Assembly (NCBI RefSeq): GCF_017968885.1
Contig: NZ_CP072913.1
Span: 4,752,501-4,816,500, forward strand
From: Pseudomonas sp. Tri1
GTDB lineage: Bacteria > Pseudomonadota > Gammaproteobacteria > Pseudomonadales > Pseudomonadaceae
Reading direction: 5' to 3'
DNA length: 64,000 nt
Shown here: positions 43,957 through 53,806 of the stretch, piece by piece
Numbering within the stretch: the stretch's first letter is position 1
Layout: each line of letters opens with the position of its first letter
Made by a program: the position numbers and the translations under genes
Notes under the pieces: generated by a model
Told to the model about the DNA's origin: nothing
The model's database searches: none
What the model saw: only the letters and a program-made list of their open reading frames with translations

Positions 43957-44778
43957 TCACGCTGTTGCTGTTAATAAGCTATCTGCGGTCATCCCCGAAA
44001 AACTCACCTCCACCGGCCCAATGAGAAAGACCGGCCCCACACCATCCCACTGAACCGTCACACTTCCACCGTCACACTCAACCTCAACTGAACTGTCCAA
44101 CAAGCCACGCCGAATACCGTTGACAGCAGCACCACACGAGCAGGAACCAGAACCCTGCGCAACACCCGCTCCACGCTCCCATATGCGTAACCGGATATGG
44201 GAGCGATCAATGATCTGAACGAAATGAACGTTGGTCTTGAGTGGAAATAGAGCGTTGGTTTCGATTGCCGGTCCGATCGTCGCGATATCAATGGCGGCCA
44301 AGTCATCTACAAAATAGGTGCAGTGCGGATTTCCCATGCTGCAGGCCGCAGGGCCGCCTGCAAGTGGCAAAGCAGCGGTGTCCAGCTCCCGGGCCAAGGG
44401 AATGTCCGACCAGCCCAAAAGCGGCAGTCCCATGTCGACAGCAATTTCGCCGTTTGCCATTCGCTCGCAGGTGAGCAGACCACGCTTGGTACGTAGCGTT
44501 ATCGAAGTAGTACTTGATTCGCGCATGAGCATATCTGCGGCACCTCGTGTTGCACTGCCACAAACATCCAGCGCGGAACCATCTGCATTCCAGAACATCA
44601 CGCGGGCGTGCGCATCGTCGCAATCGAGCAGCACCGCGAGTTGATTGAAGCCAACACCGCGGTTCCGATCCCCCATTCGCCGAACCAGGGCACTTGTGAT
44701 GGGGTTGGCTGAATCCCGCGAGTCGACGATCACGAAATCATCGCCATTGGCATGCATCTTGTGAAAGTTCAGCGGCAT
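43957..44778 (-). CDS. Diaminopimelate-epimerase-like protein with altered active site
   Basis: A 273-residue DapF-fold protein. The first catalytic cysteine is kept (C73 in LDVCGSATRG). The second is not: canonical ERGAGETxACGTGAC reads ERGAGVAQGSGSCSC here, so the catalytic Cys is S210, with cysteines at 213 and 215. The N-terminal substrate loop MHGLGNDF is MHANGDDF. In related PrpF/proline-racemase-like folds such swaps turn racemases into dehydratases or isomerases. It overlaps the upstream VOC gene by ten bases. It is unlikely to be the lysine-pathway DapF. Confidence 0.82.
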   Translation of the reverse strand: MPLNFHKMHANGDDFVIVDSRDSANPITSALVRRMGDRNRGVGFNQLAVLLDCDDAHARVMFWNADGSALDVCGSATRGAADMLMRESSTTSITLRTKRGLLTCERMANGEIAVDMGLPLLGWSDIPLARELDTAALPLAGGPAACSMGNPHCTYFVDDLAAIDIATIGPAIETNALFPLKTNVHFVQIIDRSHIRLRIWERGAGVAQGSGSCSCGAAVNGIRRGLLDSSVEVECDGGSVTVQWDGVGPVFLIGPVEVSFSGMTADSLLTATA

Positions 44779-45134
44779 GCAAACGCTCTACTGGAAATAG
44801 AAATGGAATTCCCGTCAGGGTCTTTGGCGTTGGCGAAGGAATAACCGTCGGCCTTGTGCGTAGCGCCAAACTTCAGGCCTTGGGCCTCGCACTGTTCCTT
44901 GAAGCCCTCGACGTCCTGGGTATCAAAGACAAGCTTGACGGTGACTTGTCCTGTTTTAACGCTCTTCCCTGCCGGGTGAACCATCAGAATCGCGCCACCG
45001 TTTGCAGGCCTCAATTCGGTGACACGATCATCGGCCTGTTTTTCACAGGCAAAGCCGAAATGACGCGCGTAAAAATCACAGGTCGCTTGAACGTCCCGGA
45101 CGTACAGCATGATTCGATTGAGTAACGGTTGCAT
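44769..45134 (-). CDS. VOC/glyoxalase-fold protein cotranscribed with the DapF-like gene
   Basis: A 121-residue VOC protein (MLYVRDVQATCDFYARHFGF start, CKDPDGN-like end ANAKDPDGNSISI). The C-terminal Glu/His positions of glyoxalase I are not all evident, so the activity is open. Its last ten bases overlap the start of the DapF-like gene, which implies translational coupling and a joint pathway. Single-domain length is normal. Confidence 0.87.
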   Translation of the reverse strand: MQPLLNRIMLYVRDVQATCDFYARHFGFACEKQADDRVTELRPANGGAILMVHPAGKSVKTGQVTVKLVFDTQDVEGFKEQCEAQGLKFGATHKADGYSFANAKDPDGNSISISSRAFACR

Positions 45135-45217
45135 GTTTTCTTCCTTGATTGTTGCTGACGATAAAGTCTTGGTGTGACATCAAGACCACTCACATCGGTG
45201 GCTCACGCCTCATTCAC

Positions 45218-45784
45218 TCAATGAGACCTGGGCACAGGTCTTCTCTCAAGCCATTCCTCACGCGTCATTTCCCAAACCTCCTTAAGCGACGACCCACTCA
45301 CAAAATCCCCCCGCTGCGTCGCAATCATGCGCATGCCTTCATGCTCCGAAACTTTACGTGAAGCATGATTGCCCACCGCCTTGGGCACTTGCATGACGGG
45401 GCGCTCCAACACTTCAAACCAATAGGCGTTGATCACCTCGCAGGCCTCGCGCATATAACCCTTCCCCTGCCATTGGGGCGCCAGCCAGAAACCTCGATTG
45501 TTCCCAGGCTGGTCATACAGGCTGATGCTGCCGATGCTGTGTGCAGGATCTTCGCCAAGGCGGATCATCCAATGCCATTCACGCCCCGCGGCAATGGCAG
45601 GCAGTGCCAGGTCGCGAACGTAAGTCAGCGCACCGTCATCCGGGTAAGGCCAGGGCACGCGGCTGTCCAGATAACGGACCACTTCCCAATGGGGAAACAA
45701 CTGTTGAATCGCCGCTGCATCTGTCAATTCCAAGGGCGTCAGGATGAGGCGACGGGTTTGGAAAGCGGGGATGTTTTCCATCAT
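45218..45784 (-). CDS. RimJ/RimL-type GNAT acetyltransferase
   Basis: A 188-residue GNAT (PF13302-like) protein: TRRLILTPLELTDAAAIQQLF at the start and NRGFWLAPQWQGKGYMREACEVI as the acetyl-CoA loop. The start is 45784 or the adjacent ATG at 45781, both behind AAGGAG; an upstream frame to 45799 adds five residues. Relatives acetylate ribosomal proteins or small amines. Target unknown. Confidence 0.88.
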   Translation of the reverse strand: MMENIPAFQTRRLILTPLELTDAAAIQQLFPHWEVVRYLDSRVPWPYPDDGALTYVRDLALPAIAAGREWHWMIRLGEDPAHSIGSISLYDQPGNNRGFWLAPQWQGKGYMREACEVINAYWFEVLERPVMQVPKAVGNHASRKVSEHEGMRMIATQRGDFVSGSSLKEVWEMTREEWLERRPVPRSH

Positions 45785-45826
45785 GAAGCTCCTTTTCAAA
45801 CGTTATGGCGTCCTTGGCAAACAACG

Positions 45827-46357
45827 CTAAAAGTTATCCGTCACCTTGCACAGTTTGCTTTCCTTCAAGGGTGAAGGGGAAAACGTGTCGGTCCCCACGG
45901 GCGCTTGTTGGAGCGTCACAGCACACTTATAAAGCCCTGCGGCGTCCAACTGGTAATCCACGCCTGCCTTGGGGACAAAGCTGAACATGTTGTAGCAGCG
46001 AGCACCGATGTAATGAAAGGCAATGGGCCGGCCGGCTGGCACTGACAGCTCAGTCATAACCATAGAAGATGGGGGCTCGCCGGTAACCGGCATGCCCAGG
46101 CTTTCTCCGTTGCGATTAGCGTAGCCATCCCGGAACGCCACCATGACGCCTGCACCCGGCAGGCGGAAGTCGACGCAATCGGACTTGGGCACGCCCCTGA
46201 CCATGCCGTCGCTGATTACCCGCAGGCGTGCGGTCTCGCCACCGTCAGGCGTTGAATAGGGCGTGGAAAAAGAGCGGACATCCGTCAACGCGCCACATCC
46301 GCTGAGCAGGGCCAGGATGCTGACGCCCAAGGCACGTAGCAGCACGCGGAACGACAT
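45827..46357 (-). CDS. Lipoprotein of unknown function
   Basis: A 176-residue predicted lipoprotein with lipobox LLSGCG after a hydrophobic signal (LLRALGVSILA). The start at 46357 gives a proper signal sequence; the frame open to 46411 would not. The mature protein contains four further cysteines that could form disulfides (KSDCVDF, ARCYNM, LYKCAV, KLCKVT). No family is recognised. Confidence 0.78.
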   Translation of the reverse strand: MSFRVLLRALGVSILALLSGCGALTDVRSFSTPYSTPDGGETARLRVISDGMVRGVPKSDCVDFRLPGAGVMVAFRDGYANRNGESLGMPVTGEPPSSMVMTELSVPAGRPIAFHYIGARCYNMFSFVPKAGVDYQLDAAGLYKCAVTLQQAPVGTDTFSPSPLKESKLCKVTDNF

Positions 46358-46681
46358 GTTGCGCAGGCAAACGTTAATCCGGAAGTTGAGGGGGCGCGGC
46401 GGTTGGCTCACGATGATGCTCCATGCGGGTCAGATATCCAGAAGCAACGACGATGAAGAAGGTCGTGCTGTCAGCGCGGGATTTTATAGAGGGTTCGAGG
46501 GCTCGCTGCAATGCCTGTCCTGACCTGGAGCAGTTGCCAGTCAATGGGAGGGAGAACCGGCTTGATGATCAACGCCCACACAAATATCGCCGCCGGGTTG
46601 ACCCTTGCCGTGGTCTTGTTCGCGACACTACTTGACCTGTGGTTTCGTCATCGGATGCCCGCGCCCCGATCAGCTCAGCAA
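46358..46681. other. Gene-poor interval before the methyltransferase gene end
   Basis: About 320 bases. A plus-strand frame from 46565 reads MINAHTNIAAGLTLAVVLFA, a possible membrane helix, then runs antisense into the methyltransferase. It may be a truncated gene fragment; I cannot support it further. Confidence 0.35.
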
Positions 46682-47452
46682 TCAATCCAAACGGCGACAT
46701 GCATAGGCTTGGGTTTGATAGGGGAACTCAATAATTTCACGCCCTCGCAAGGATGGGTGAGTGTCGATAAGCTGCTGCAACTGCTCGGTCACCTTCGCCC
46801 TTTCGGCAGGAGGCAGGGCGGCGATGAAGCTCACCGACAGGAACCGATCGATGATGACTTCCTTGGCAGTACCTGAGTGTGTGTATTGGAAGCAGGTCAG
46901 CTCGGGAGCCGAGAAATAGTTTCCGGTGAAGGGTGACCGCCACGCCCCGGTGTGAAAACGCGGAGCATCGCCTTCGTACGGAGTAATGATGTCAGTGATA
47001 GCTGCCACCCAGTCGACCGTCTCATCACGTACGTTCCAGATCAGCCCCAGTCGACCGTTCGGTCTGAGCACTCGGTGAATCTCGGCCAGAGCCTTTTCAT
47101 TGGCAAACCAATGGAAGGCCTGGGCACATACCAGCGCTTGCGCTGTTCCAGATCCGAACGGAATACATTCAGCCGTCCCCTCCACGATCCCGACGTCCGG
47201 TAAACTTTTGGCAAACTCGGTTCGCATGGCCTCAACAGGTTCGACTGCAACAACGTCGATCCCCATGGACTTCAACAATCGAGTGAATTTGCCAGTGCCG
47301 GCCCCTAAATCGATAACCGCCGATCCCGGAAGAACGCCTAACTCTTTGGTCAGCCAGGTACTGAGTTCGGCTGGGTAGCTAGGGCGCCCTGCTGCATAGG
47401 TGTTGGCTTGCGATGAGAAGCCGATCTGGGCGACCTCTTGGATTTTTGCCAT
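46682..47452 (-). CDS. Class I SAM-dependent methyltransferase
   Basis: A 256-residue methyltransferase. SAM motif I is VIDLGAGTGKFTRLL, motif II is VVAVEPVEAMR, and the post-motifs VCAQAFHWF and EIHRVLRPNGRLGLIW are typical of the UbiE/COQ5-like type 11 family. The start at 47452 is chosen by homology; the frame is open to 47527. The substrate is unknown. It lies 213 bases from the next minus-strand gene. Confidence 0.9.
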   Translation of the reverse strand: MAKIQEVAQIGFSSQANTYAAGRPSYPAELSTWLTKELGVLPGSAVIDLGAGTGKFTRLLKSMGIDVVAVEPVEAMRTEFAKSLPDVGIVEGTAECIPFGSGTAQALVCAQAFHWFANEKALAEIHRVLRPNGRLGLIWNVRDETVDWVAAITDIITPYEGDAPRFHTGAWRSPFTGNYFSAPELTCFQYTHSGTAKEVIIDRFLSVSFIAALPPAERAKVTEQLQQLIDTHPSLRGREIIEFPYQTQAYACRRLD

Positions 47453-47665
47453 GAGCCATGACCTCACAATTGTCCTACCCCTTGTCGGGGTCTTTGACTG
47501 TCTTTCTACGGCCTTCGAAGCCGCCACTGGCCTTTTTCATTATTTTGTTTTTTTACTGCACGGGTAAGCACAGACCATCACAACACCATAGACCTTACCT
47601 CTGCTTCTGGCTCAACACAGCAAACTCATCGACTGGCCGTCGCGCAACCTTCCTGAAGTGCCCCC

Positions 47666-48621
<956 letters not shown>

Positions 48622-48653
48622 ACAAACCTCGTGTAGCGAATAAAAAAACCGGC

Positions 48654-49412
48654 TCAACCGCGACCGGCAAAAGGCATGGCCGTGGCCATGACCGTCATAT
48701 TCAAAACGTTGGCCGACAACGGCAGGCCGGCGATGTAGCGCACCGCATCGGCCACGTGCTTGACGTCCACCATCGGTTCCACCGCGATAGTGCCGTTGGC
48801 CTGGCGCACGCCTTTGGTCATGCGCACGGACATTTCGGTGAGGGCATTGCCAATGTCGATCTGGCTGCAGGCGATGTTGTACTCGCGCCCGTCCAGGGCC
48901 AGGGATTTGGTCAGCCCCAGCACCGCGTGTTTACTGGCGGTGTAGGCGCTGCTGAACGGCCGCGGAGTGTGGGCCGAGATCGAACCGTTGTTGATGATCC
49001 GTCCGCCCTGGGGCTGTTGCCGGCGCATCAGACCGAAGGCGCCACGGGCGCAAAGGAAAACGCCGTTGAGGTTGGTGTCGATCACGTTTCGCCACTGTTC
49101 GAACGTCAGTTCGTCCAACGGCACAGCGGGGGCATTGACCCCGGCGTTGTTGAACACCACGTCCAGGCGTCCGTAGACCTCGGCGATGGTTGCAAACAAT
49201 GCATCGACACTGACTGGGTCGCGCACATCGGTGGAGACCGCCAGGGCTTCGCGGCCCTGGCTGGCCGCCAACTCGGCCAACGCCTGCAAGGGCTCTGGCC
49301 GGCGGCCGGCCAATACCAACGTGTAGCCGTCTTCCATCAGGCCCAGGGCCACCGCACGGCCAATCCCGCTGCCAGCACCGGTCACCAAAGCCACTTTCAA
49401 TGTGTTCGACAT
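48654..49412 (-). CDS. SDR family oxidoreductase of the hydroxyacid operon
   Basis: A 252-residue classical [15 protein letters not shown] (residues about 11-22), NNAGVN at 88, catalytic Ser in NNGSISAHT, and YTASK. It lies 33 bases upstream of the frameshifted dehydrogenase and 43 bases downstream of the FAH gene. In combination with an FAH hydrolase it suits oxidation of a 2-keto-3-deoxy sugar acid or similar hydroxy acid. That is inference. Confidence 0.9.
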   Translation of the reverse strand: MSNTLKVALVTGAGSGIGRAVALGLMEDGYTLVLAGRRPEPLQALAELAASQGREALAVSTDVRDPVSVDALFATIAEVYGRLDVVFNNAGVNAPAVPLDELTFEQWRNVIDTNLNGVFLCARGAFGLMRRQQPQGGRIINNGSISAHTPRPFSSAYTASKHAVLGLTKSLALDGREYNIACSQIDIGNALTEMSVRMTKGVRQANGTIAVEPMVDVKHVADAVRYIAGLPLSANVLNMTVMATAMPFAGRG

Positions 49413-49454
49413 GCTGTTCCTTCCTCTCTCGAATCAGTAAGACGAGCGTCGGAC

Positions 49455-50141
49455 TCAAGGTCGCTGACCGACGCGCATTTGCAGTTGGCCGATGCCATCG
49501 ATGCCGGCGCTGATGACATCGCCGGGCTGTAGCGCATCGACGCCGGCCGGGCTGCCGGTCATGATCAGGTCGCCTGCTCGCAACGCCACCGACTGGGAGA
49601 TGCGGGCGATGACTTCACTGACCGACCAGATCTGACTGTCGAGGCTGTCGCGCTGGCGCTCTTCGCCGTTCACGTTCAGCCACAACTCACCTTCGGGATG
49701 CCCCGCCCGCGAGACCGGCACGATGGCGGTCATTGGCGCGGCGCCGTCGAATACCTTGGCGCCCTCCCACGGCAAACCGTTGCGCTTGGCCATGCGCTGG
49801 ACATCGCGCCGGGTCAGGTCCAGACCCGCAGCGTAGCCCCAGACATAGGCCAGCGCCTGGCTCTCGGGGATATGGGCGCCGCCCTCACCGATGGCCACGA
49901 CCAATTCGATTTCGTGAACGAACTCCTCGGTCAGCGATGGAAACGCCACTTCACCGACCGCCTCTACCACGCTGCTGGCCGGTTTCATGAAGAACACCGG
50001 CGGCTGGCGGGACTGGCCCTGGGTGTCTGGCCAGGGATAATTGCGGCCAACGCAAAAGACTCGCCCAACGGGAAACCGCTGCTGGGTGCCGACCACCGGC
50101 AGGGTCACTGGCAGGTCCGGAGTAAAGACGTACTCAAGCAT
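49455..50141 (-). CDS. Fumarylacetoacetate hydrolase (FAH) family protein
   Basis: A 228-residue short FAH-family hydrolase of the YcgM/fumarylpyruvate hydrolase type. Metal-binding acidic residues occur in FVHEIELVVAIGEGG and YAAGLDLTRRD, and the closing motif is DLIMTGSPAGVDALQPGD. The start at 50141 has AGGA five bases upstream; an ATG two codons earlier lies on top of that site. FAH enzymes cleave or decarboxylate 2,4-diketo acids. It follows the MFS gene by about 107 bases. Confidence 0.9.
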   Translation of the reverse strand: MLEYVFTPDLPVTLPVVGTQQRFPVGRVFCVGRNYPWPDTQGQSRQPPVFFMKPASSVVEAVGEVAFPSLTEEFVHEIELVVAIGEGGAHIPESQALAYVWGYAAGLDLTRRDVQRMAKRNGLPWEGAKVFDGAAPMTAIVPVSRAGHPEGELWLNVNGEERQRDSLDSQIWSVSEVIARISQSVALRAGDLIMTGSPAGVDALQPGDVISAGIDGIGQLQMRVGQRP

Positions 50142-50248
50142 ATTCATCCTGGTAAAAGTCCTGATAGAAGCGTCAGCGTACGGCGGCAATCCTTGGTGAA
50201 GTTGGAGGAATGCCGCCTCGTGTTGGAGAAAAACAGCTTTTTTCGGGC

Positions 50249-51598
50249 TCAGCGCACCTTGAGTTCAATGCGGTACAAACGGCCGAGCAGCAACGAATAG
50301 GACAAGGTGCCAATCAGCGCCACGCCACCGATGAACCAGAAGGCCAAGGCGAATGAGCCGGTCTTGTGGACAATCGCGCCAATCACGATGGGGGTGACGA
50401 TGCCACCGATATTGGCGGCCAGGCTGGTGATCCCGCCGGTCAGGCCGATCAGTTCCTTGGGGGCAACTTCCGACACCGCCGCCCACGAAGACGAAGCAAT
50501 GCCTTGGGCGAAGAAGGCGATCGTCAGCACGGCGATGCAGATCACGTTCGAATCGGTGAAATTCACCAAAACAATGGACATACCCAACATCGACCCGACC
50601 ACCAACGGCAACTTGCGGGCGAAGGACAGCGAATAGCCGCGGCGGATCAGCAAGTCGGAAACGATCCCGGCGAGCAGAATGCCCACCGTCGCCCCCACGA
50701 ACGGCAGCACGGCGAAGATCCCGGCTTTGATCATGGTCAGTTGACGCTCTTCGATCAGGTAGGTGGGGAACCAGGTGAGAAAGAAGTACAGCGCCGACGT
50801 GCTGGCGAACTTACCGATGCAAATCGCCCAGACCTGCCGATAGCTGAACAACTCGGCGATCTGCCGCCAGTTGAACCGGGTGCGTTCCTGACTGCTCTTG
50901 ACCAGCCCTCCCCCGGCCTCGATGTACTTCAACTCTTCCTTGCTGACTTTCTTGCAGTTCATCGGGTCGCGATACAGGAACAGCCAGGCCACACCGAAAA
51001 CGATGCCGAGTGCGCCAGTGCTGTAGAACACATGACGCCAGTCGTAGGTGGTCGCCAGCCAGAGCAGCGCACCGGTAAACAGCGCCGTCCCCAAATACTG
51101 ACCGCACACGTAGATGCTGCTGGCCAAGCCCCGTTCCCGCGCCGGAAACCACACCGTGACCGCACGGCTGTTGGCTGGAAATGCCGGTGCTTCCATCGCA
51201 CCGACGGCCAGGCGCAGACCGAACAGCGAAGCGAACCCCGTGGCCAAACCTTGGCACACGGTAACGGTCGACCAACTGATCAGCGATACCCCGTAGGTGA
51301 ACCGGGAACCGAAGCGATCGGCAATGAATCCGGCAGGCACCAATGCGATCGCATAAGTCCAGGCGAACGCGGAAAAAATCAGGCCCATTTCGATCTTGTC
51401 CAGGCCCAGGTCCTTGGCCAGGAACGGCGCGGCAATCGAAATATTCACCCGGTCGATGTAGTTGATGATCGTCGCAATCAGCAGCAACGAGAGCATGAAC
51501 CAACGCCGACGCGATGGCAGTCGCCCGGGCACTACGGCGTCCCGGGCGCTGGCAATCACCGGCGCTGCGGTGGTCTGGGAGGTGTGGGAATTCGACAT
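50249..51598 (-). CDS. MFS transporter, anion:cation symporter (ACS) type
   Basis: A 449-residue transporter with 12 predicted membrane segments of the ACS family that imports galactonate, glucarate, tartrate and other organic acids. Landmarks: INYIDRVNISIAAPFLAKDLGL, the GFIADRFGSR loop, and AMEAPAFPANSRAVTVWFPARERG. The start at 51598 follows GAGG at seven bases. It is the first gene of the operon divergent from the AraC regulator. Confidence 0.92.
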   Translation of the reverse strand: MSNSHTSQTTAAPVIASARDAVVPGRLPSRRRWFMLSLLLIATIINYIDRVNISIAAPFLAKDLGLDKIEMGLIFSAFAWTYAIALVPAGFIADRFGSRFTYGVSLISWSTVTVCQGLATGFASLFGLRLAVGAMEAPAFPANSRAVTVWFPARERGLASSIYVCGQYLGTALFTGALLWLATTYDWRHVFYSTGALGIVFGVAWLFLYRDPMNCKKVSKEELKYIEAGGGLVKSSQERTRFNWRQIAELFSYRQVWAICIGKFASTSALYFFLTWFPTYLIEERQLTMIKAGIFAVLPFVGATVGILLAGIVSDLLIRRGYSLSFARKLPLVVGSMLGMSIVLVNFTDSNVICIAVLTIAFFAQGIASSSWAAVSEVAPKELIGLTGGITSLAANIGGIVTPIVIGAIVHKTGSFALAFWFIGGVALIGTLSYSLLLGRLYRIELKVR

Positions 51599-51806
51599 GG
51601 AAAACCTCGTTATTGTTAGAAGCGTCGAAATGTTTACGAGCAGCCGAAGCCATTGCCCTCGATACCGGGGCAGAAGCAATCGCTATTGGAATGGGAGGCG
51701 CGGACAGCGGGTGTCAGGTGTTCGAAAACACTCTGCAACAGGATCTGTCGAGGGAGACGGCGGGAGGGTCAGCGAAGAATCGAAACAGCTTCATGATGTG
51801 CGCACC

Positions 51807-52036
51807 TTTTTGGATTTGTTTTTGGATACGGGTCGGGTTGCGTGGCTCCAACAGTGGTCGTACAACCATCCAAAATCAACCGAGGTGTTAGATCATTTTT
51901 CCCGGAAGAAACTGCGACGCAGACACCTGTCCAAAAAAATCAAATCTGCAGTTTTTTCCTTTTTCCGTGAAAAACAAAAATAACAATTTGATTTTTAATA
52001 AAAAAATACCATTCCTTACCTGTGTTTTTTTGGACA
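51807..52036. promoter_or_regulatory. Repeated TTTTTGGA motif array in the MFS/AraC divergent region
   Basis: TTTTTGGAT occurs at 51807-51815 and again at 51819-51827, 12 bases later. ATCCAAAA is at 51868-51875. TGTCCAAAAAAA (51928-51939) and TTTTTTTGGACA (52025-52036) form a perfect 12-base inverted pair. They flank a very A+T-rich stretch. AraC-family proteins bind such direct or inverted repeats. The promoter positions themselves are not obvious. The whole 575-base region has no credible gene. Confidence 0.5.
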
Positions 52037-52173
52037 AGCCCCCTTCCTACGCAGGAGGCAGAAAATTCACCTGCCGCGCCTCGTCATCGTATAAGTTCTT
52101 GAAAATCGGCCAGATGCGCCGTCACAATCCTCATCATAGTCATCGCCATGTACCTGTAGAGGATTCCCAGGAG

Positions 52174-53109
52174 ATGCCATCACCGAGCCGAGTCCCCACC
52201 TACGTCATGCAGCAACGCAGCGAATTGACGGACTTTTACATCCGCGACAAAAAGGGCCGACGCGCCGAAACCAGCCCGCATCGCCACGAGTACTTCCAGA
52301 TCCAGATCAACCTCGGCGGCGACACCGTGCAGCACATCGGTAACGTCGAACGGCCGTTTCCGCGCAACACCCTGGCCTTCATCCTGCCTCACCGCGTGCA
52401 TGTGATTCCGCACCCGGCCGACAGCAACTTCATGGTGATCAATTTTTCCCAGACCTTCCTGCTGCCGCATTTGCAGTGTGACCCTATGGATCTGGAAGAG
52501 GTCTCGATTCTCCTGGCGCCCGAGCTGTCGCCGTTCCGCTTCCAGGAGCACCTGGACTTCATTCTGGGCGATGCGGATTTCGCCAAAGTCTGCGCCCTGA
52601 TCGAACAGATGCGGGTCCTGGACGAGAACCGTCAGTTCGGCACCCGCGAGATGCTCAAGGGCTTGTTGCTGCAATTGATCGGCAGCGTCTGCGCCTTGTA
52701 TGCCGAGCCGCTCAAGCGCCTGGCCGAAGAAAACGCCGCTGAAGTCAGCCGACGCGACGCGCTGAGCAGAATGTCCGAATACCTGCGCAAGAACATCGCC
52801 GACCCCGACCTCAACCTGATCAAGGTGGCTGCCGCGACGTACTTGTCCCCCACGTACCTGACTCACTGGCTGCGCAAGGAAATCGGCAAGACCTTCACCG
52901 AACTGGTGCTCGAACGCAGGATGCACGCGGCACGTAATTATTTACTCAACGGCACGCGTCCGGTGGGCGAAGTGGCGAGGTTGTGCGGGTTTGCCGACGA
53001 GGCTTATTTCTCGCGGCGCTTTCGCCAGATACATGGGCAACCGCCGGGGCAGTTCAGGCGCCAGCAACTTAATCCGGACAGTCCGCAGTTGCCATTGAAC
53101 AACAGCTAG
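52174..53109 (+). CDS. AraC family transcriptional regulator
   Basis: A 311-residue regulator with an N-terminal cupin-like sensing domain (SPHRHEYFQIQINLGG, residues about 32-47). A C-terminal double helix-turn-helix (DLNLIKVAAATYLSPTYLTHWLRKEIGKTFTELV and PVGEVARLCGFADEAYFSRRFRQIHG) completes it. The start at 52174 follows AGAGGA; longer frames reach 51967 through A+T-rich DNA. It is divergent from the MFS/FAH/SDR/dehydrogenase operon and probably activates it in response to the imported acid. Confidence 0.91.
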   Translation: MPSPSRVPTYVMQQRSELTDFYIRDKKGRRAETSPHRHEYFQIQINLGGDTVQHIGNVERPFPRNTLAFILPHRVHVIPHPADSNFMVINFSQTFLLPHLQCDPMDLEEVSILLAPELSPFRFQEHLDFILGDADFAKVCALIEQMRVLDENRQFGTREMLKGLLLQLIGSVCALYAEPLKRLAEENAAEVSRRDALSRMSEYLRKNIADPDLNLIKVAAATYLSPTYLTHWLRKEIGKTFTELVLERRMHAARNYLLNGTRPVGEVARLCGFADEAYFSRRFRQIHGQPPGQFRRQQLNPDSPQLPLNNS

Positions 53110-53184
53110 CTATATTCCACGCCATGAGCCGGCATCATCAGGTTATCTATGCTGGCTTCCCGGACGAAAACCAGAGCATGAATA

Positions 53185-53661
53185 ATGTCCCTCAAGCCCA
53201 ATCAAAACCCTCCAGTCATTTTGGTCCCCGCTCAACAAAGCGACTCGGACTCTCTGGTGAATATTCGAATCGAGGCCATGCGCGAAAGTCTGGAGCGTGT
53301 GGGGCGATTTGATCCGATACGCGCACGCGAGCGATTTCTCAGTGGTTTCGAACCTCGCTACACGCGCCACATCGAGGTGTCGGGAAGGAGGGTTGGATTC
53401 GTTGTGGTCAAGCATCACAACAGTGAGCTCTTGCTTGACCACTTGTATGTGAAACCAGATGCGCAAGGGTCAGGAATAGGCTCTGCCGTTCTCGATCATA
53501 TTTTCAAGGAAGCGGATGCAGCCGCGCTCCCGATAAGGGTTGGCGCCCTTAAAGAAAGCGCCTCGAATCGCTTTTACATCCGCCACGGCTTCCAATTCGT
53601 CGAAAGCAGTGAGTTCGACAATTATTATGTTCGGCAGAGCGTTGGTGAAACCTGTGGGTGA
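53185..53661 (+). CDS. GNAT family N-acetyltransferase
   Basis: A 158-residue acetyltransferase. The acetyl-CoA loop is LYVKPDAQGSGIGSAVLDHI, and the C-terminal core is NRFYIRHGFQFVESSEFDNYYVRQ. It stands alone downstream of the AraC gene. Substrate unknown. Confidence 0.9.
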   Translation: MSLKPNQNPPVILVPAQQSDSDSLVNIRIEAMRESLERVGRFDPIRARERFLSGFEPRYTRHIEVSGRRVGFVVVKHHNSELLLDHLYVKPDAQGSGIGSAVLDHIFKEADAAALPIRVGALKESASNRFYIRHGFQFVESSEFDNYYVRQSVGETCG

Positions 53662-53806
53662 GTGGCGTTGGGTGCAGAAAAGACTAGCCATTTCCGGTTT
53701 TTTGTTCTGGATCAAGCTTAGCTTTTGGGTTGCGCTGTGTGGAGAAGCGAACGGCTTCATGGAAATGCCAATCGAACCCCGTACAACGCCATAGGTCTGC
53801 TCCTGT

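Noticed and set aside
43957..44778. Calling this gene the canonical dapF
   Set aside because: The second catalytic Cys and the substrate loop differ, and the gene context is not lysine synthesis.
46565..46681. Small membrane protein gene on the plus strand
   Set aside because: Weak ribosome-binding site, and the frame continues antisense into the methyltransferase; kept only as a note.
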